DNA from: a bacterium UBP2_UBA2255
GTDB taxonomy: Bacteria; Edwardsbacteria; AC1; EtOH8
NCBI GenBank assembly: GCA_002347565.1
Contig: DDXR01000023.1
Span: 13,905-21,769, forward strand
Length of the DNA: 7,865 bases
Reading direction: 5' to 3'
Shown here: positions 1 to 6,334 of the stretch, one piece after another
How the letters are laid out: the number at the start of each line of letters is the position of its first letter
Position numbering within the stretch: position 1 is the first letter of the stretch
Program-made: the position numbers and the translations under genes
Notes under the pieces: model-generated
Databases searched by the model: none
Seen by the model: only the letters and a program-made list of their open reading frames with translations
Told to the model about the DNA's origin: nothing

Positions 1-467
1 GACGTGGCCTCGGCGTGCAGGTCGACCAGGATGATGTCCGTCTGTTTTTTTAACTCAGCCACGTAGCGGTCAGCGGCGCGGAACGGGCTGTCGATCGGCG
101 GCATGAACACCTGCCCCTGCAGGCACATCACGCCGATCTTCAGTCCCTTGCCGGTCACGTACACGCCGAACGGAAAACCGGGAGCGGTTTCAGGATAGTT
201 CGCGGGCTTGAGGATGCGCGGCTCGCGCGGCAGCAGCGGTTCGATCTCCTTCTTGTCCCAGAGATGGTTGCCCGAGGTCAACACATCGATGCCCATGTTG
301 AACAGCTCCTCGACAACACTTTGAGTGAGACCGAAGCCGCCGGCCGCGTTCTCGCCGTTGGCGACCGTGAAGTCGATGCCGTGCTCGGCGATCAGCTGGG
401 GCAGCAGCTTCTTGACCGCGCCGCGCCCAGGCTTGCCGATGATGTCGCCGATGAAGAGGATCTTCAT
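1..467 (-). CDS. ymdB: YmdB/TIGR00282-family metallophosphoesterase (2',3'-cyclic nucleotide phosphodiesterase type), C-terminus cut by window edge
   Basis: About 155 residues are visible of a family that is usually about 260. The protein opens MKILFIGDIIGKPGR and continues with NGENAAGGFG, TSGNHLWDKKE, FMPPIDSPFRAAD and DLHAEATS, the family signature in order. Metal-ligand positions expected for the calcineurin-like fold are present: D8, E39, N67 and H151; the later histidines lie beyond the edge. Characterised YmdB proteins hydrolyse cyclic nucleotides in the cytosol and are genetically linked to RNase Y, which matches its place directly after rny. The ATG was chosen because the family begins exactly at this residue. 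Upstream is no convincing Shine-Dalgarno sequence: a palindromic repeat ends 6 bases before the ATG, and its GGGA lies about 13 bases away. Family assignment is firm; the precise substrate is inferred from relatives. Confidence 0.93.
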   Translation of the reverse strand, partial: MKILFIGDIIGKPGRGAVKKLLPQLIAEHGIDFTVANGENAAGGFGLTQSVVEELFNMGIDVLTSGNHLWDKKEIEPLLPREPRILKPANYPETAPGFPFGVYVTGKGLKIGVMCLQGQVFMPPIDSPFRAADRYVAELKKQTDIILVDLHAEAT

Positions 468-473
468 GCTACC

Positions 474-536
474 GTGTCATTCCCGCGAAAGCGGGAATCC
501 AGGATCACTGGATGCCTGCCTGCGCAGGCATGACAC
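474..536. repeat. Dispersed palindromic repeat (MITE-like, 'ATTCCCGC-GCGGGAAT' family) between rny and ymdB
   Basis: A 63-base element made of nested inverted repeats. The outer arms are GTGTCAT (474-480) and ATGACAC (530-536). Inside are three hairpins: ATTCCCGC/GCGGGAAT with a GAAA loop (479-498), CCAG/CTGG (499-511), and ATGCCTGC/GCAGGCAT with a CTGC loop (512-531). The core matches a well-known dispersed repeat found in intergenic regions of many proteobacterial and candidate-phylum genomes, which often produces spurious peptides such as SFPRKRESR or HSRESGNPG. It encodes no transposase. In RNA it could fold into a multi-arm structure and might act as a processing site or partial terminator between rny and ymdB; that role is inference. 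Confidence 0.85.
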
Positions 537-560
537 CATTCACTGCAAGAATACGACTCG

Positions 561-2123
561 TTATTTCGCGTAGCCGACCCCCCGGGTCTCGCGGATCACC
601 GTGACCTTGATCTGGCCGGGGTACTGCAGGCTGGCCTCGATCTTGCGGGCCACCTCGTCGGCCATCTCGGTGGTGCGGGTGTCTGTCACCTCCTCGGGCG
701 TGACGATGATCCGCACCTCGCGGCCGGCCTGGATGGCGTAGGCCTTGGCCACGCCCTTGAACGAGTAGGCCACCTCCTCCAGCTTCTCCAGCCGCTTGAT
801 GTATGCCTCCAGCGACTCCCGGCGCGCCCCCGGCCGGGCGCCGGAGATGGCGTCGGCGGCCGCGATCAGCACTGAGATCGGCGAGATCATCTCGATGTCC
901 TCGTGGTGGGCGCCGATGGCGTTGATGATCACCGCACTCTCGCCGAAGCGCTTGGCCAGGTCCATGCCGATCTGGGTGTGCGTGCCCTCGACGCTGTGGT
1001 CGACGGCCTTGCCCAGGTCGTGCAGCAAGCCGGCCCGTTTGGCCAGGGCCTGGTCCAGCTCCAGCTCGCCCGCCATGGTGGAGGCCAGCAGGGCCACCTC
1101 CTTGGAGTGCTGCAGCACGTTCTGGCCGTAGCTGGTGCGGTACTTCAGCCGGCCCAGCAGCACCATCACCTCGGGGTGCAGCCCCGGCACGCCCACCTCC
1201 AGCGCCAGCGCCTCGCCCGCCTCCTTGATCGAGCGATCGACCTCGCCCTTGGCCTTCTCGATCACCTCCTCGATCCGCGACGGCTGGATCCGGCCGTCGT
1301 GCACCAGCCGCTCCATGGCGATCCGCGCCACCTCGCGCCGCACCGGGTCGAACCCGGAGATGACGATGGCCTCGGGCGTGTCGTCGATCAGCACCTCGAC
1401 GCCGGTGGCCGCCTCGAAGGCCCGGATGTTGCGGCCCTCGCGGCCGATGATCCGGCCCTTCATCTCGTCGGAGGCCAGCGGCACGACGCTGACCGTGGTC
1501 TCGGCCGTGTGCTCTCCGGCGTAGCGCTGGATGGCCAGGGTGACGATCTGCTTGGCCTCTTTCTCGGCGCTCTCCTTGGCCTCGTCGCGGATGGTCTTCA
1601 TCAGCTGGGCGGCCTCGTGGCGGGCCTGGGCCTCCAGGTTCTGAAGCAGGGTCTTCTTGGCCTCCTCCTGGGTGAGCCCGGCGATCTGCTCCAGCTTCTT
1701 GTTCTGCTCGTCGATCAGCTCGGTCAGGCGCTCGTCCTTGGCCCGCACCACGCGCTCCTTGGCCACCAGATCGCGCTCCCGGGCCTCGACCTCGCGCTCC
1801 TTGTGGCTGATGATGTCGATCTTGCGGTCGTTCTGCTTCTCCCGCTCCGCCTGCCGGTTCTCGATGTCCTTGAGCTCGGCCCGCCGGCTCTGGGTCTCCT
1901 TCTCGAAGTTCTGCTTGAGCTTGTACCATTCCTCCTTGGCGTGGACTGAGGCCTCCTTCTTGATCGTGGCGGCCTCGCGCTGGGCGTCGGCCACGATCTT
2001 CTCGGCGAACTTCTCGGCCTGGGCCAGGCGCGACTCGCCCATCCGCCTGTGGATGAAGTACCCGCCGACGAACCCGGCCGCCAGGGCCAGGACGCTGATG
2101 CTTATCCAGAGAACGATGAACAT
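561..2123 (-). CDS. rny: Ribonuclease Y, membrane-anchored endoribonuclease
   Basis: A 520-residue protein, the usual family length. Residues about 3-24 form one N-terminal transmembrane segment (IVLWISISVLALAAGFVGGY), followed by a long charged coiled coil to about residue 200. A KH RNA-binding domain starts near residue 212 and has the GRIIGREGRNIRAFE loop at about 223. A C-terminal HD domain has HD at residues 368-369 in RAGLLHDLGKAVDHS, then HTQIG and GAHHEDIE. RNase Y starts mRNA turnover by single-strand cleavage at the inner face of the membrane. The ATG gives the canonical N-terminus, and AAGGA lies 9 bases before it. It follows the 6S RNA gene and precedes ymdB, a common pairing. A TATACT-like box lies within the 40 bases upstream but has no matching -35 element, so separate transcription is unproven. 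Confidence 0.97.
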   Translation of the reverse strand: MFIVLWISISVLALAAGFVGGYFIHRRMGESRLAQAEKFAEKIVADAQREAATIKKEASVHAKEEWYKLKQNFEKETQSRRAELKDIENRQAEREKQNDRKIDIISHKEREVEARERDLVAKERVVRAKDERLTELIDEQNKKLEQIAGLTQEEAKKTLLQNLEAQARHEAAQLMKTIRDEAKESAEKEAKQIVTLAIQRYAGEHTAETTVSVVPLASDEMKGRIIGREGRNIRAFEAATGVEVLIDDTPEAIVISGFDPVRREVARIAMERLVHDGRIQPSRIEEVIEKAKGEVDRSIKEAGEALALEVGVPGLHPEVMVLLGRLKYRTSYGQNVLQHSKEVALLASTMAGELELDQALAKRAGLLHDLGKAVDHSVEGTHTQIGMDLAKRFGESAVIINAIGAHHEDIEMISPISVLIAAADAISGARPGARRESLEAYIKRLEKLEEVAYSFKGVAKAYAIQAGREVRIIVTPEEVTDTRTTEMADEVARKIEASLQYPGQIKVTVIRETRGVGYAK

Positions 2124-2209
2124 TGCCTCGATTCCTTGTGCTGGTGGTTCAGTATATATGAAGCGTTTGGTGACGTTGCCGCCGGCCCGCGGCGCGCAGG
2201 GATGCTGGG
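2124..2209 (-). other. 6S RNA to rny spacer / rny 5' leader
   Basis: These 86 bases separate the U tract of the 6S terminator from the rny ATG. They hold a GC-rich block (GCCGC/GCGGC can pair), then an AT-rich patch reading CATATATACTGAA on the minus strand, then the rny Shine-Dalgarno AAGGA. TATACT could be a -10 box, but no hexamer 16-18 bases upstream resembles TTGACA. How rny is transcribed past the 6S terminator (readthrough or a weak local promoter) is therefore open. Confidence 0.35.
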
Positions 2210-2227
2210 AAAATAAAAGTTCCCCGC
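2210..2227 (-). terminator. Intrinsic terminator formed by the 6S closing stem and U tract
   Basis: On the minus strand the 3' half of the 6S closing stem, GCGGGGAAC, runs directly into TTTTATTTT (2210-2218). The stem's other half lies about 165 bases upstream, so this is a long-loop terminator-like end. It marks the probable 3' end of the 6S RNA. Its efficiency is unknown, because a long-distance stem may terminate less well than a local hairpin. Confidence 0.55.
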
Positions 2228-2413
2228 CTGTGCCGGGCGCCCGGTTTCTTTGAACCTATTCAACAGTGGTGCCGCCTCGGGGGTTTAACGCGTCCCCTTC
2301 ACCGAGGGGCTGGCGTACCGCCACCGAAGGTTGTGGCCCGGAGAATAGGTGTTGGCTCAAAAAAATCCCGGGAGCTACGAACACCGCAGGGAACACCGAT
2401 GCCGATTCGACCT
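2211..2413 (-). ncRNA. ssrS: 6S RNA (RNA polymerase-binding regulatory RNA)
   Basis: This non-coding stretch between zapA and rny has 6S primary and secondary features. A closing stem pairs GTTCCCTGC (2386-2394) with GCGGGGAAC (2219-2227), 9 bp with one G-U. Just inside it are GTGTTCGTAGC and the conserved GAGCCAACACC on the 5' side. The 3' side has a GTTAAAC segment corresponding to the GCCUUAAAAC region of the E. coli RNA. It also has a TTGAA-TAGG-TTCAA hairpin (2240-2253) equivalent to the CUUGAACC/GGUUCAAG hairpin of E. coli 6S. 6S RNA mimics an open promoter and sequesters housekeeping sigma-factor RNA polymerase in stationary phase. A strong promoter lies correctly upstream and a U tract follows the closing stem. 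The 5' end is set from the promoter; the first 19 or so bases may be trimmed. Linkage to zapA is also seen for ssrS elsewhere. Confidence 0.88.
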
Positions 2414-2419
2414 GGACCG

Positions 2420-2448
2420 ACTATACCACGTCCCGTCCCGGAATGCAA
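2420..2448 (-). promoter_or_regulatory. Sigma70-type promoter of the 6S RNA gene
   Basis: On the minus strand, TTGCAT (2443-2448) is followed by a 17-base spacer and TATAGT (2420-2425), each one or two bases from consensus at optimal spacing. The predicted start is a purine at about 2413. The promoter begins 37 bases after the zapA stop codon, so 6S RNA is likely made independently of the upstream operon. Confidence 0.82.
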
Positions 2449-2485
2449 GGGCCGGCCGCGGGAAACCGGAACATTTTTTACCGGC

Positions 2486-2761
2486 CTACTTGCCCTCTTC
2501 CTCGATCATCCGGAGCTTCTCCGACAGCTCCAGCGCGGCGTGTTCGCGCTGGGTGCGCTCCTTGAAAAGCTCATCGGCGATGTTGATGGCGGCAAGGATG
2601 GCGATCTTCGACACCGCGCTGTCCGTGGTCAGCTGGGCCGCCTGGCGCATCCGCTCGTCGACGTACGCGGCCACCCGCTTGATGTAGTCGCCGTCGGCGT
2701 CCCCCTTGATCCGGTACTCGGAACCGTAGATCTCCACTTTGATGCCGGGTTTCTTGGTCAT
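2486..2761 (-). CDS. zapA: Cell division protein ZapA
   Basis: A 91-residue protein, typical for ZapA. The N-terminal globular domain is recognisable from VEIYGSEYRIKGDADGDYI and VAAYVDERM. SKIAILAAINIADELF follows near residue 50-65, and the rest is a charged C-terminal helix that would form the coiled coil of the ZapA tetramer. ZapA cross-links FtsZ filaments at mid-cell in the cytoplasm. The ATG yields the standard MTKKPGIKVEIYG-type start; only a weak GGA lies about 10 bases upstream. It follows the ZapB-like gene by 47 bases, consistent with co-transcription, and the 6S promoter lies just beyond its stop. Confidence 0.93.
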   Translation of the reverse strand: MTKKPGIKVEIYGSEYRIKGDADGDYIKRVAAYVDERMRQAAQLTTDSAVSKIAILAAINIADELFKERTQREHAALELSEKLRMIEEEGK

Positions 2762-2808
2762 GGTCGCGTCCGTTCGGTGTTGGCAGGTTCCCTGCGGCGG
2801 CCGCCGCG

Positions 2809-3084
2809 TCAGTCCTTGAATTTTTCCAGCTTGGCGATGACGTCCGCCAGCCGGCGCCTGGTCTCGGCCTGGACCGCGGACAGCCGCTGGTTCTCGGCCC
2901 GGAGTTCCGCCAGCGCCGCGCCCTCGGTCTCGGTGGCTTGCAGCTTGCGGGCCAGTTCCTCCAGCTGCCGCCGGAGCGCCTGGTTGTCCGCCTCCAGTTT
3001 CTTCTTCTCGTCCTTGAGTCCGGCGATGACCGCCACCGCCTTGTTGACCCGTTCCTCCAGCGTTTCCAGCGCCTGCAGGTCCAT
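2809..3084 (-). CDS. zapB: Small coiled-coil protein, probable ZapB-like cell division factor
   Basis: A 91-residue protein that is almost wholly heptad-patterned and charged. It begins MDLQALETLEERVNKAVAVI, then LKDEKKKLEADNQALRRQLEEL, with no membrane segment or signal peptide. The opening resembles the ZapB family pattern (LEQLEEKVQ-AIETI-LLQ-EIEELK). ZapB in E. coli is a Z-ring-associated coiled coil that binds ZapA, and the adjacent downstream zapA supports this call. GGGG in TAGGGGTGCGAT is a good ribosome binding site 7-8 bases before the ATG. Coiled coils converge in sequence, so a generic coiled-coil protein of the zapA operon remains the alternative. Confidence 0.75.
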   Translation of the reverse strand: MDLQALETLEERVNKAVAVIAGLKDEKKKLEADNQALRRQLEELARKLQATETEGAALAELRAENQRLSAVQAETRRRLADVIAKLEKFKD

Positions 3085-3145
3085 ATCGCACCCCTATATA
3101 TGATGAACGATCGGCATCGGTGGATTCACACCGCCGGCCCGGTGA

Positions 3146-5212
3146 TCAGGGCGCCCGCACCTCGGCCCCGGCCGACTGCCGCAGGGCGGCAACGATCCGG
3201 TCGCAGGCCGCGGCGACGTCGTCGTCGGTCAGGGTCCGCTGCGGCGACCGGAAGGTCAGGGCGAAGGCCATGCTGCGGTGCCCGGGCGCGACCTGCGGGC
3301 CCTGGTAGAGGTCGAACAGGCGCACCCCGTCCAGCTCGCTGCCGCCGGCCGCCCTGATCGCCGACTCCAGCGCGCCGCAGGGCACGTCCTGCCGGACGAC
3401 CAGCGCCAGGTCGCGCTTCACCGCCGGGAACCTGGGCAGCTCTGCGAACTGCTGGCGCGCCGCCGCCAGCGCCGCGATCACCGGCTCCAGGCCGGCCTGG
3501 AAATAGTAGCAGCGCGTCTTGAGGCCGAACGCCTGCATCACCTGCGGCGCCAGCTCGCCCAGGCAGCCGACCCGTTCGCCGCCGAGGAAGACCCCCGCCG
3601 CCCGGCCGGGATGGAGGAAGGATTCCGCCGCGTCCGCGCCGCGGCATTCGCGCACCTCGGCGTCCAGCCGCAGTGCGCCGAACAGCGCCGCCGCCGCGCC
3701 CTTGAGGTCGTAGAAATCGTAGTCCCGGTTCTGCTGGTCCCAGGGATCGGGCTGGACGTGCCCGAACGCGATCGCGGCCAGGTGCAGCGACTGGCGCGGC
3801 AGCCCCTCGGCCGTCGGGGCGAACACCAGCCCGGCCTCGAACAGCCGGACGTCGGCAATGCCGTTGTTGAGGTTGCGGGCGGCGGCCTCCAGCAGACCGG
3901 TCAGCAACAGCGGCCGCAGCACCGAGAGGTCCGACGAGAGGGGGTTGGCCAGCTCGACCACGGCGCCGGGGACCGCCGCGGCCTCGATCTTGGCCGGGTC
4001 GACCAGCGTCAGGCCGCAGTGCTCGCAGAACCCCAACGCGGTCATCGCCTGCGAGACCCGCTCCACCGCCGCCTCCTGCGGCCGGCGCCGGCCCGGCACG
4101 GCCCACGGCGCGATCGGCGCGCCCGGCAGATTGTCATAGCCGTGGATCCGCCCCACTTCCTCGATCAGGTCGGCCTCGCGCTCCAGGTCGCGCCGGAAGG
4201 TGGGGATGGTGACCTCGATCTTGCCGCCCGAAACTGACGCCCTGAGCTCTAGCGCGTCGAGGATCTCTGCCATCCGGGCCGTGGGGATCTCGATCCCCAG
4301 CAGCCGGTTCGCTTTCTCCGGCCGCAGGCTCAGCGTGGCGTCAGAATACTGCCTGGCCGAAACGTCGATGGTTCCCATGGCCACCGCGCCGCCGCAGACC
4401 TCGGCGATCATCTTCGCGCAGCGGTCGACGGCCCTCTCCAGGGCGTTGGGATCGGCGCCCCGCTCGAACCGGTACGAGGCGTCGGTCTTCAGGCCCAGCG
4501 TGTGGCTCTCGCGCCGGATCAGCGACGAGGCGAAATGCGCGCTCTCCAGCAGGACGTTCGTCGTCGCGGACGAGATCTCGCTGTCCAGCCCGCCCATGAT
4601 CCCGGCCAGTCCGATCGGGCGTTTCGCGTCCGCGATCACCAGATGGTCCGCGTCCAGCTTGCGCTCCGCGCCGTCGAGCGTGGTCAGGGATTCGCCCGGT
4701 TTCGCCCGGCGGACGACGACGGCATGTTCGGCCACCTTGCCGAGGTCGAAGGCGTGCAGCGGGTGGCCCAGCTCGTACAACACGAGATTCGTGATGTCGG
4801 CCACGTTGTTGACCGGCCGCAGGCCGATGCCCGTCAGTTTCGTTTTGAGCCAGTCCGGCGACTCGGCCACCGTGACCCCGGTGATCACCCGGGCCACGTA
4901 ACGCGGGCAGCCCGCGGTGTCATCGACCCGCACCGTCGCCAGTGAATTGACATCGGGGCCGGTTTCCGTTACCGCGCAGTTCGGCTTGTTGATCTTCAAT
5001 CCGGACAGGGCGGAGATCTCCCGCGCCAGGCCCAGCAGCGACAGGCAGTCCGGCCGGTTGGGCGTGACCTCCAACTCCAGCCGGAAGTCGCCGCCGCCGA
5101 TGTCCGTTACGGCCTCGACCTCCACGCCGGAGAAGGTCAGCTTGTCGGCCAGCTCCTTGACGGGCCAGTCGAAGGCGACGAATTCCTTGAGCCAGCTATA
5201 GGTGATGTTCAT
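3146..5212 (-). CDS. pheT: Phenylalanine--tRNA ligase beta subunit, short form lacking the EMAPII-like domain
   Basis: With the start at MNITYSWLKEFV the protein has 688 residues, against about 800 for the standard beta subunit. The B1 segment (LTFSGVEVEAV, about residues 28-38) passes within about 12 residues into LELEVTPNRPDCLSLLG. The tRNA-binding OB-fold normally between these blocks (about 110 residues) is therefore absent. Later parts are intact: the B3/B4 editing region with NVADITNLVLYELGHPLHAFD and about 232-250 SHTLGLKTDASYRFERGAD, the B5 domain (about 285-355, ending FRRDLEREADLIEEVGRIHGY), the catalytic-like core, and a C-terminal FDX-ACB anticodon-binding domain (about 594-688, from FPAVKRDLALVV). 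PheT pairs with PheS as an alpha2beta2 enzyme. An in-frame ATG 27 bases upstream would add MSPCLCGRP, which is repeat-derived and rejected. No clear Shine-Dalgarno precedes the chosen ATG. Confidence 0.95.
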   Translation of the reverse strand: MNITYSWLKEFVAFDWPVKELADKLTFSGVEVEAVTDIGGGDFRLELEVTPNRPDCLSLLGLAREISALSGLKINKPNCAVTETGPDVNSLATVRVDDTAGCPRYVARVITGVTVAESPDWLKTKLTGIGLRPVNNVADITNLVLYELGHPLHAFDLGKVAEHAVVVRRAKPGESLTTLDGAERKLDADHLVIADAKRPIGLAGIMGGLDSEISSATTNVLLESAHFASSLIRRESHTLGLKTDASYRFERGADPNALERAVDRCAKMIAEVCGGAVAMGTIDVSARQYSDATLSLRPEKANRLLGIEIPTARMAEILDALELRASVSGGKIEVTIPTFRRDLEREADLIEEVGRIHGYDNLPGAPIAPWAVPGRRRPQEAAVERVSQAMTALGFCEHCGLTLVDPAKIEAAAVPGAVVELANPLSSDLSVLRPLLLTGLLEAAARNLNNGIADVRLFEAGLVFAPTAEGLPRQSLHLAAIAFGHVQPDPWDQQNRDYDFYDLKGAAAALFGALRLDAEVRECRGADAAESFLHPGRAAGVFLGGERVGCLGELAPQVMQAFGLKTRCYYFQAGLEPVIAALAAARQQFAELPRFPAVKRDLALVVRQDVPCGALESAIRAAGGSELDGVRLFDLYQGPQVAPGHRSMAFALTFRSPQRTLTDDDVAAACDRIVAALRQSAGAEVRAP

Positions 5213-5219
5213 TGGTCTG

Positions 5220-5266
5220 CCACAGAGGCACGGAGACACAGAGAATCATTCCCTGCGCTCTCCGCG
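5220..5266. repeat. Imperfect palindromic dispersed repeat between pheS and pheT
   Basis: The plus strand reads CGGAGACACAGAGAA (5231-5245), then TCA, then TTCCCTGCGCTCTCCG (5249-5264). These arms pair over 13 positions with two mismatches and one bulge. The flank CCACAGAGGCA completes a sequence resembling the 'CACAGAGACACAGAG / CTCTGTGTCTCTGTGG' repeats scattered through intergenic DNA of many bacteria, whose spurious translations read like LCVSVPLW or SPCLCG. It fills nearly the whole gap from the pheS stop to pheT and ends 7 bases before the pheT ATG. It carries no gene. An effect on pheT translation is only inferred. Confidence 0.7.
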
Positions 5267-5272
5267 GTTGCA

Positions 5273-6298
5273 TCAGAACTGCTCCAAAAACCTGACGTCG
5301 CCCTGGTAGAACAGCCGGATGTCGTTGATCCCGTACTTCAGCATCGCCACCCGCTCCACGCCCATGCCCCAGGCGAAGCCCGAGTAGACCTCGGGGTCGT
5401 AGCCGACGTTTTTGAACACATTGGGGTCGACCATGCCGGCGCCGGAGATCTCCAGCCAGCCCGACTGCTTGCAGACCCTGCAGCCCGTGCCCTGGCAAAA
5501 CACGCAGGAAAAATCGTACTCCACGCTGGGCTCGGTGAACGGGAAGAAATGCGGCCGGAAGCGCACCTTGACCTTGTCGCCCATCAGCCGCCCGGCGAAG
5601 TAGCTGATGGTGGCCTTGAGGTCGGCCATCGAGACGTTCTTGTCGACATACAGCCCCTCGCATTGCTGGAACACCGGCAGGTGCGAGGCGTCGATGGCGT
5701 CGCGGCGGTAGCAGCGGCCGGGCGCGATGATCCGCACCGGGGGCTGCTGGGATTTCATGGTGCGGATCTGCACCGGCGAGGTATGGGTCCGCAGCAGCAG
5801 TCCCGGCCTGCCCTTGATGTAGAACGTGTCCTGGATATTCCGTGCGGGGTGGTCGGCCGGCGTGTTGAGCGCGTCGAAGTTGTGCCACTCGGTCTCGACG
5901 TCCGGGCCCTCGGCCACGCTGTAGCCGATGCCGTGGAAGATGTCGACGATCTCGGCGAACACCTGCGACAGCGGGTGGCGGTGCCCGGCGAAAGGCGCCC
6001 GGCCCGGCAGCGACACATCCAGCGACTCGCGGGACAGCGCCCTCGAGGCCTCGCCCCCCTCCAGCTCGGCGGCCCGGCCGTCCAGCAGCGCCGTCAGCCG
6101 CGCCTTGAGGGCGTTGACGGCGGCGCCGAAGGCCGGCCGTTCGGCCGGCGGCAGCGAGGACACCGACTTCAGCAGCTCGGTCAGCTCGCCCTTGCGCCCC
6201 AGGTAGCGCACCCGCAGCTCCTCGAGCGCGGCGGCGCTGTCGCAGGTCGAGGCCCGCGCCGTCGCGGCGGCTTCGATCGTGGCCAGCTGTCGGCTCAT
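5273..6298 (-). CDS. pheS: Phenylalanine--tRNA ligase alpha subunit
   Basis: A 341-residue protein, near the usual 330-350. The N-terminal coiled coil that contacts tRNA spans about residues 1-85 (RVRYLGRKGELTELLK). The class II catalytic core follows: HPLSQV, EGPDVETEWHNFDALNTPADHPAR and DTFYI, then THTSPVQIRTM, motif 2 region RIIAPGRCYRRDAIDASH, FQQCEGLYVD, GAGMVDPNVFKNVG, and motif 3 GFAWGMGVERVAMLKYGI near the C-terminus. It activates phenylalanine and, with PheT, charges tRNA-Phe. An insert with C265, C268, C273 and C276 (CVFCQGTGCRVC) looks like a small zinc ribbon, a known but not universal PheS variant. GTGAGGG lies just before the ATG. It starts 36 bases after rplT. Confidence 0.97.
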   Translation of the reverse strand: MSRQLATIEAAATARASTCDSAAALEELRVRYLGRKGELTELLKSVSSLPPAERPAFGAAVNALKARLTALLDGRAAELEGGEASRALSRESLDVSLPGRAPFAGHRHPLSQVFAEIVDIFHGIGYSVAEGPDVETEWHNFDALNTPADHPARNIQDTFYIKGRPGLLLRTHTSPVQIRTMKSQQPPVRIIAPGRCYRRDAIDASHLPVFQQCEGLYVDKNVSMADLKATISYFAGRLMGDKVKVRFRPHFFPFTEPSVEYDFSCVFCQGTGCRVCKQSGWLEISGAGMVDPNVFKNVGYDPEVYSGFAWGMGVERVAMLKYGINDIRLFYQGDVRFLEQF

Positions 6299-6334
6299 CC
6301 CGCCCTCACCGATCGCCCGTTCGCCGCCCGGGGC

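Noticed and set aside
43..50. Run of seven A on the minus strand within ymdB as a programmed frameshift site
   Set aside because: The frame continues normally through it into DLHAEATS; no downstream stimulatory structure or alternative product is evident.
264..573. Short plus-strand frames ending in SFPRKRESR or HSRESGNPG peptides
   Set aside because: The C-terminal parts come from the palindromic repeat, a frequent source of spurious predicted proteins; the rest is antisense to ymdB.
903..1949. Long plus-strand reading frame opposite rny
   Set aside because: It is a GC-bias shadow of rny: low-complexity Leu/Asp/Gly-rich translation, no family signature, and the opposite strand encodes a complete RNase Y.
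2130..2160. Promoter for rny from the TATACT/TATATA patch
   Set aside because: No -35-like hexamer at 16-18 bases; kept only as a possibility in the spacer entry.
3126..4106. Minus-strand frame overlapping pheT in another phase
   Set aside because: Gly/Ala/Arg-rich out-of-frame translation typical of high-GC DNA; the pheT frame is intact throughout.
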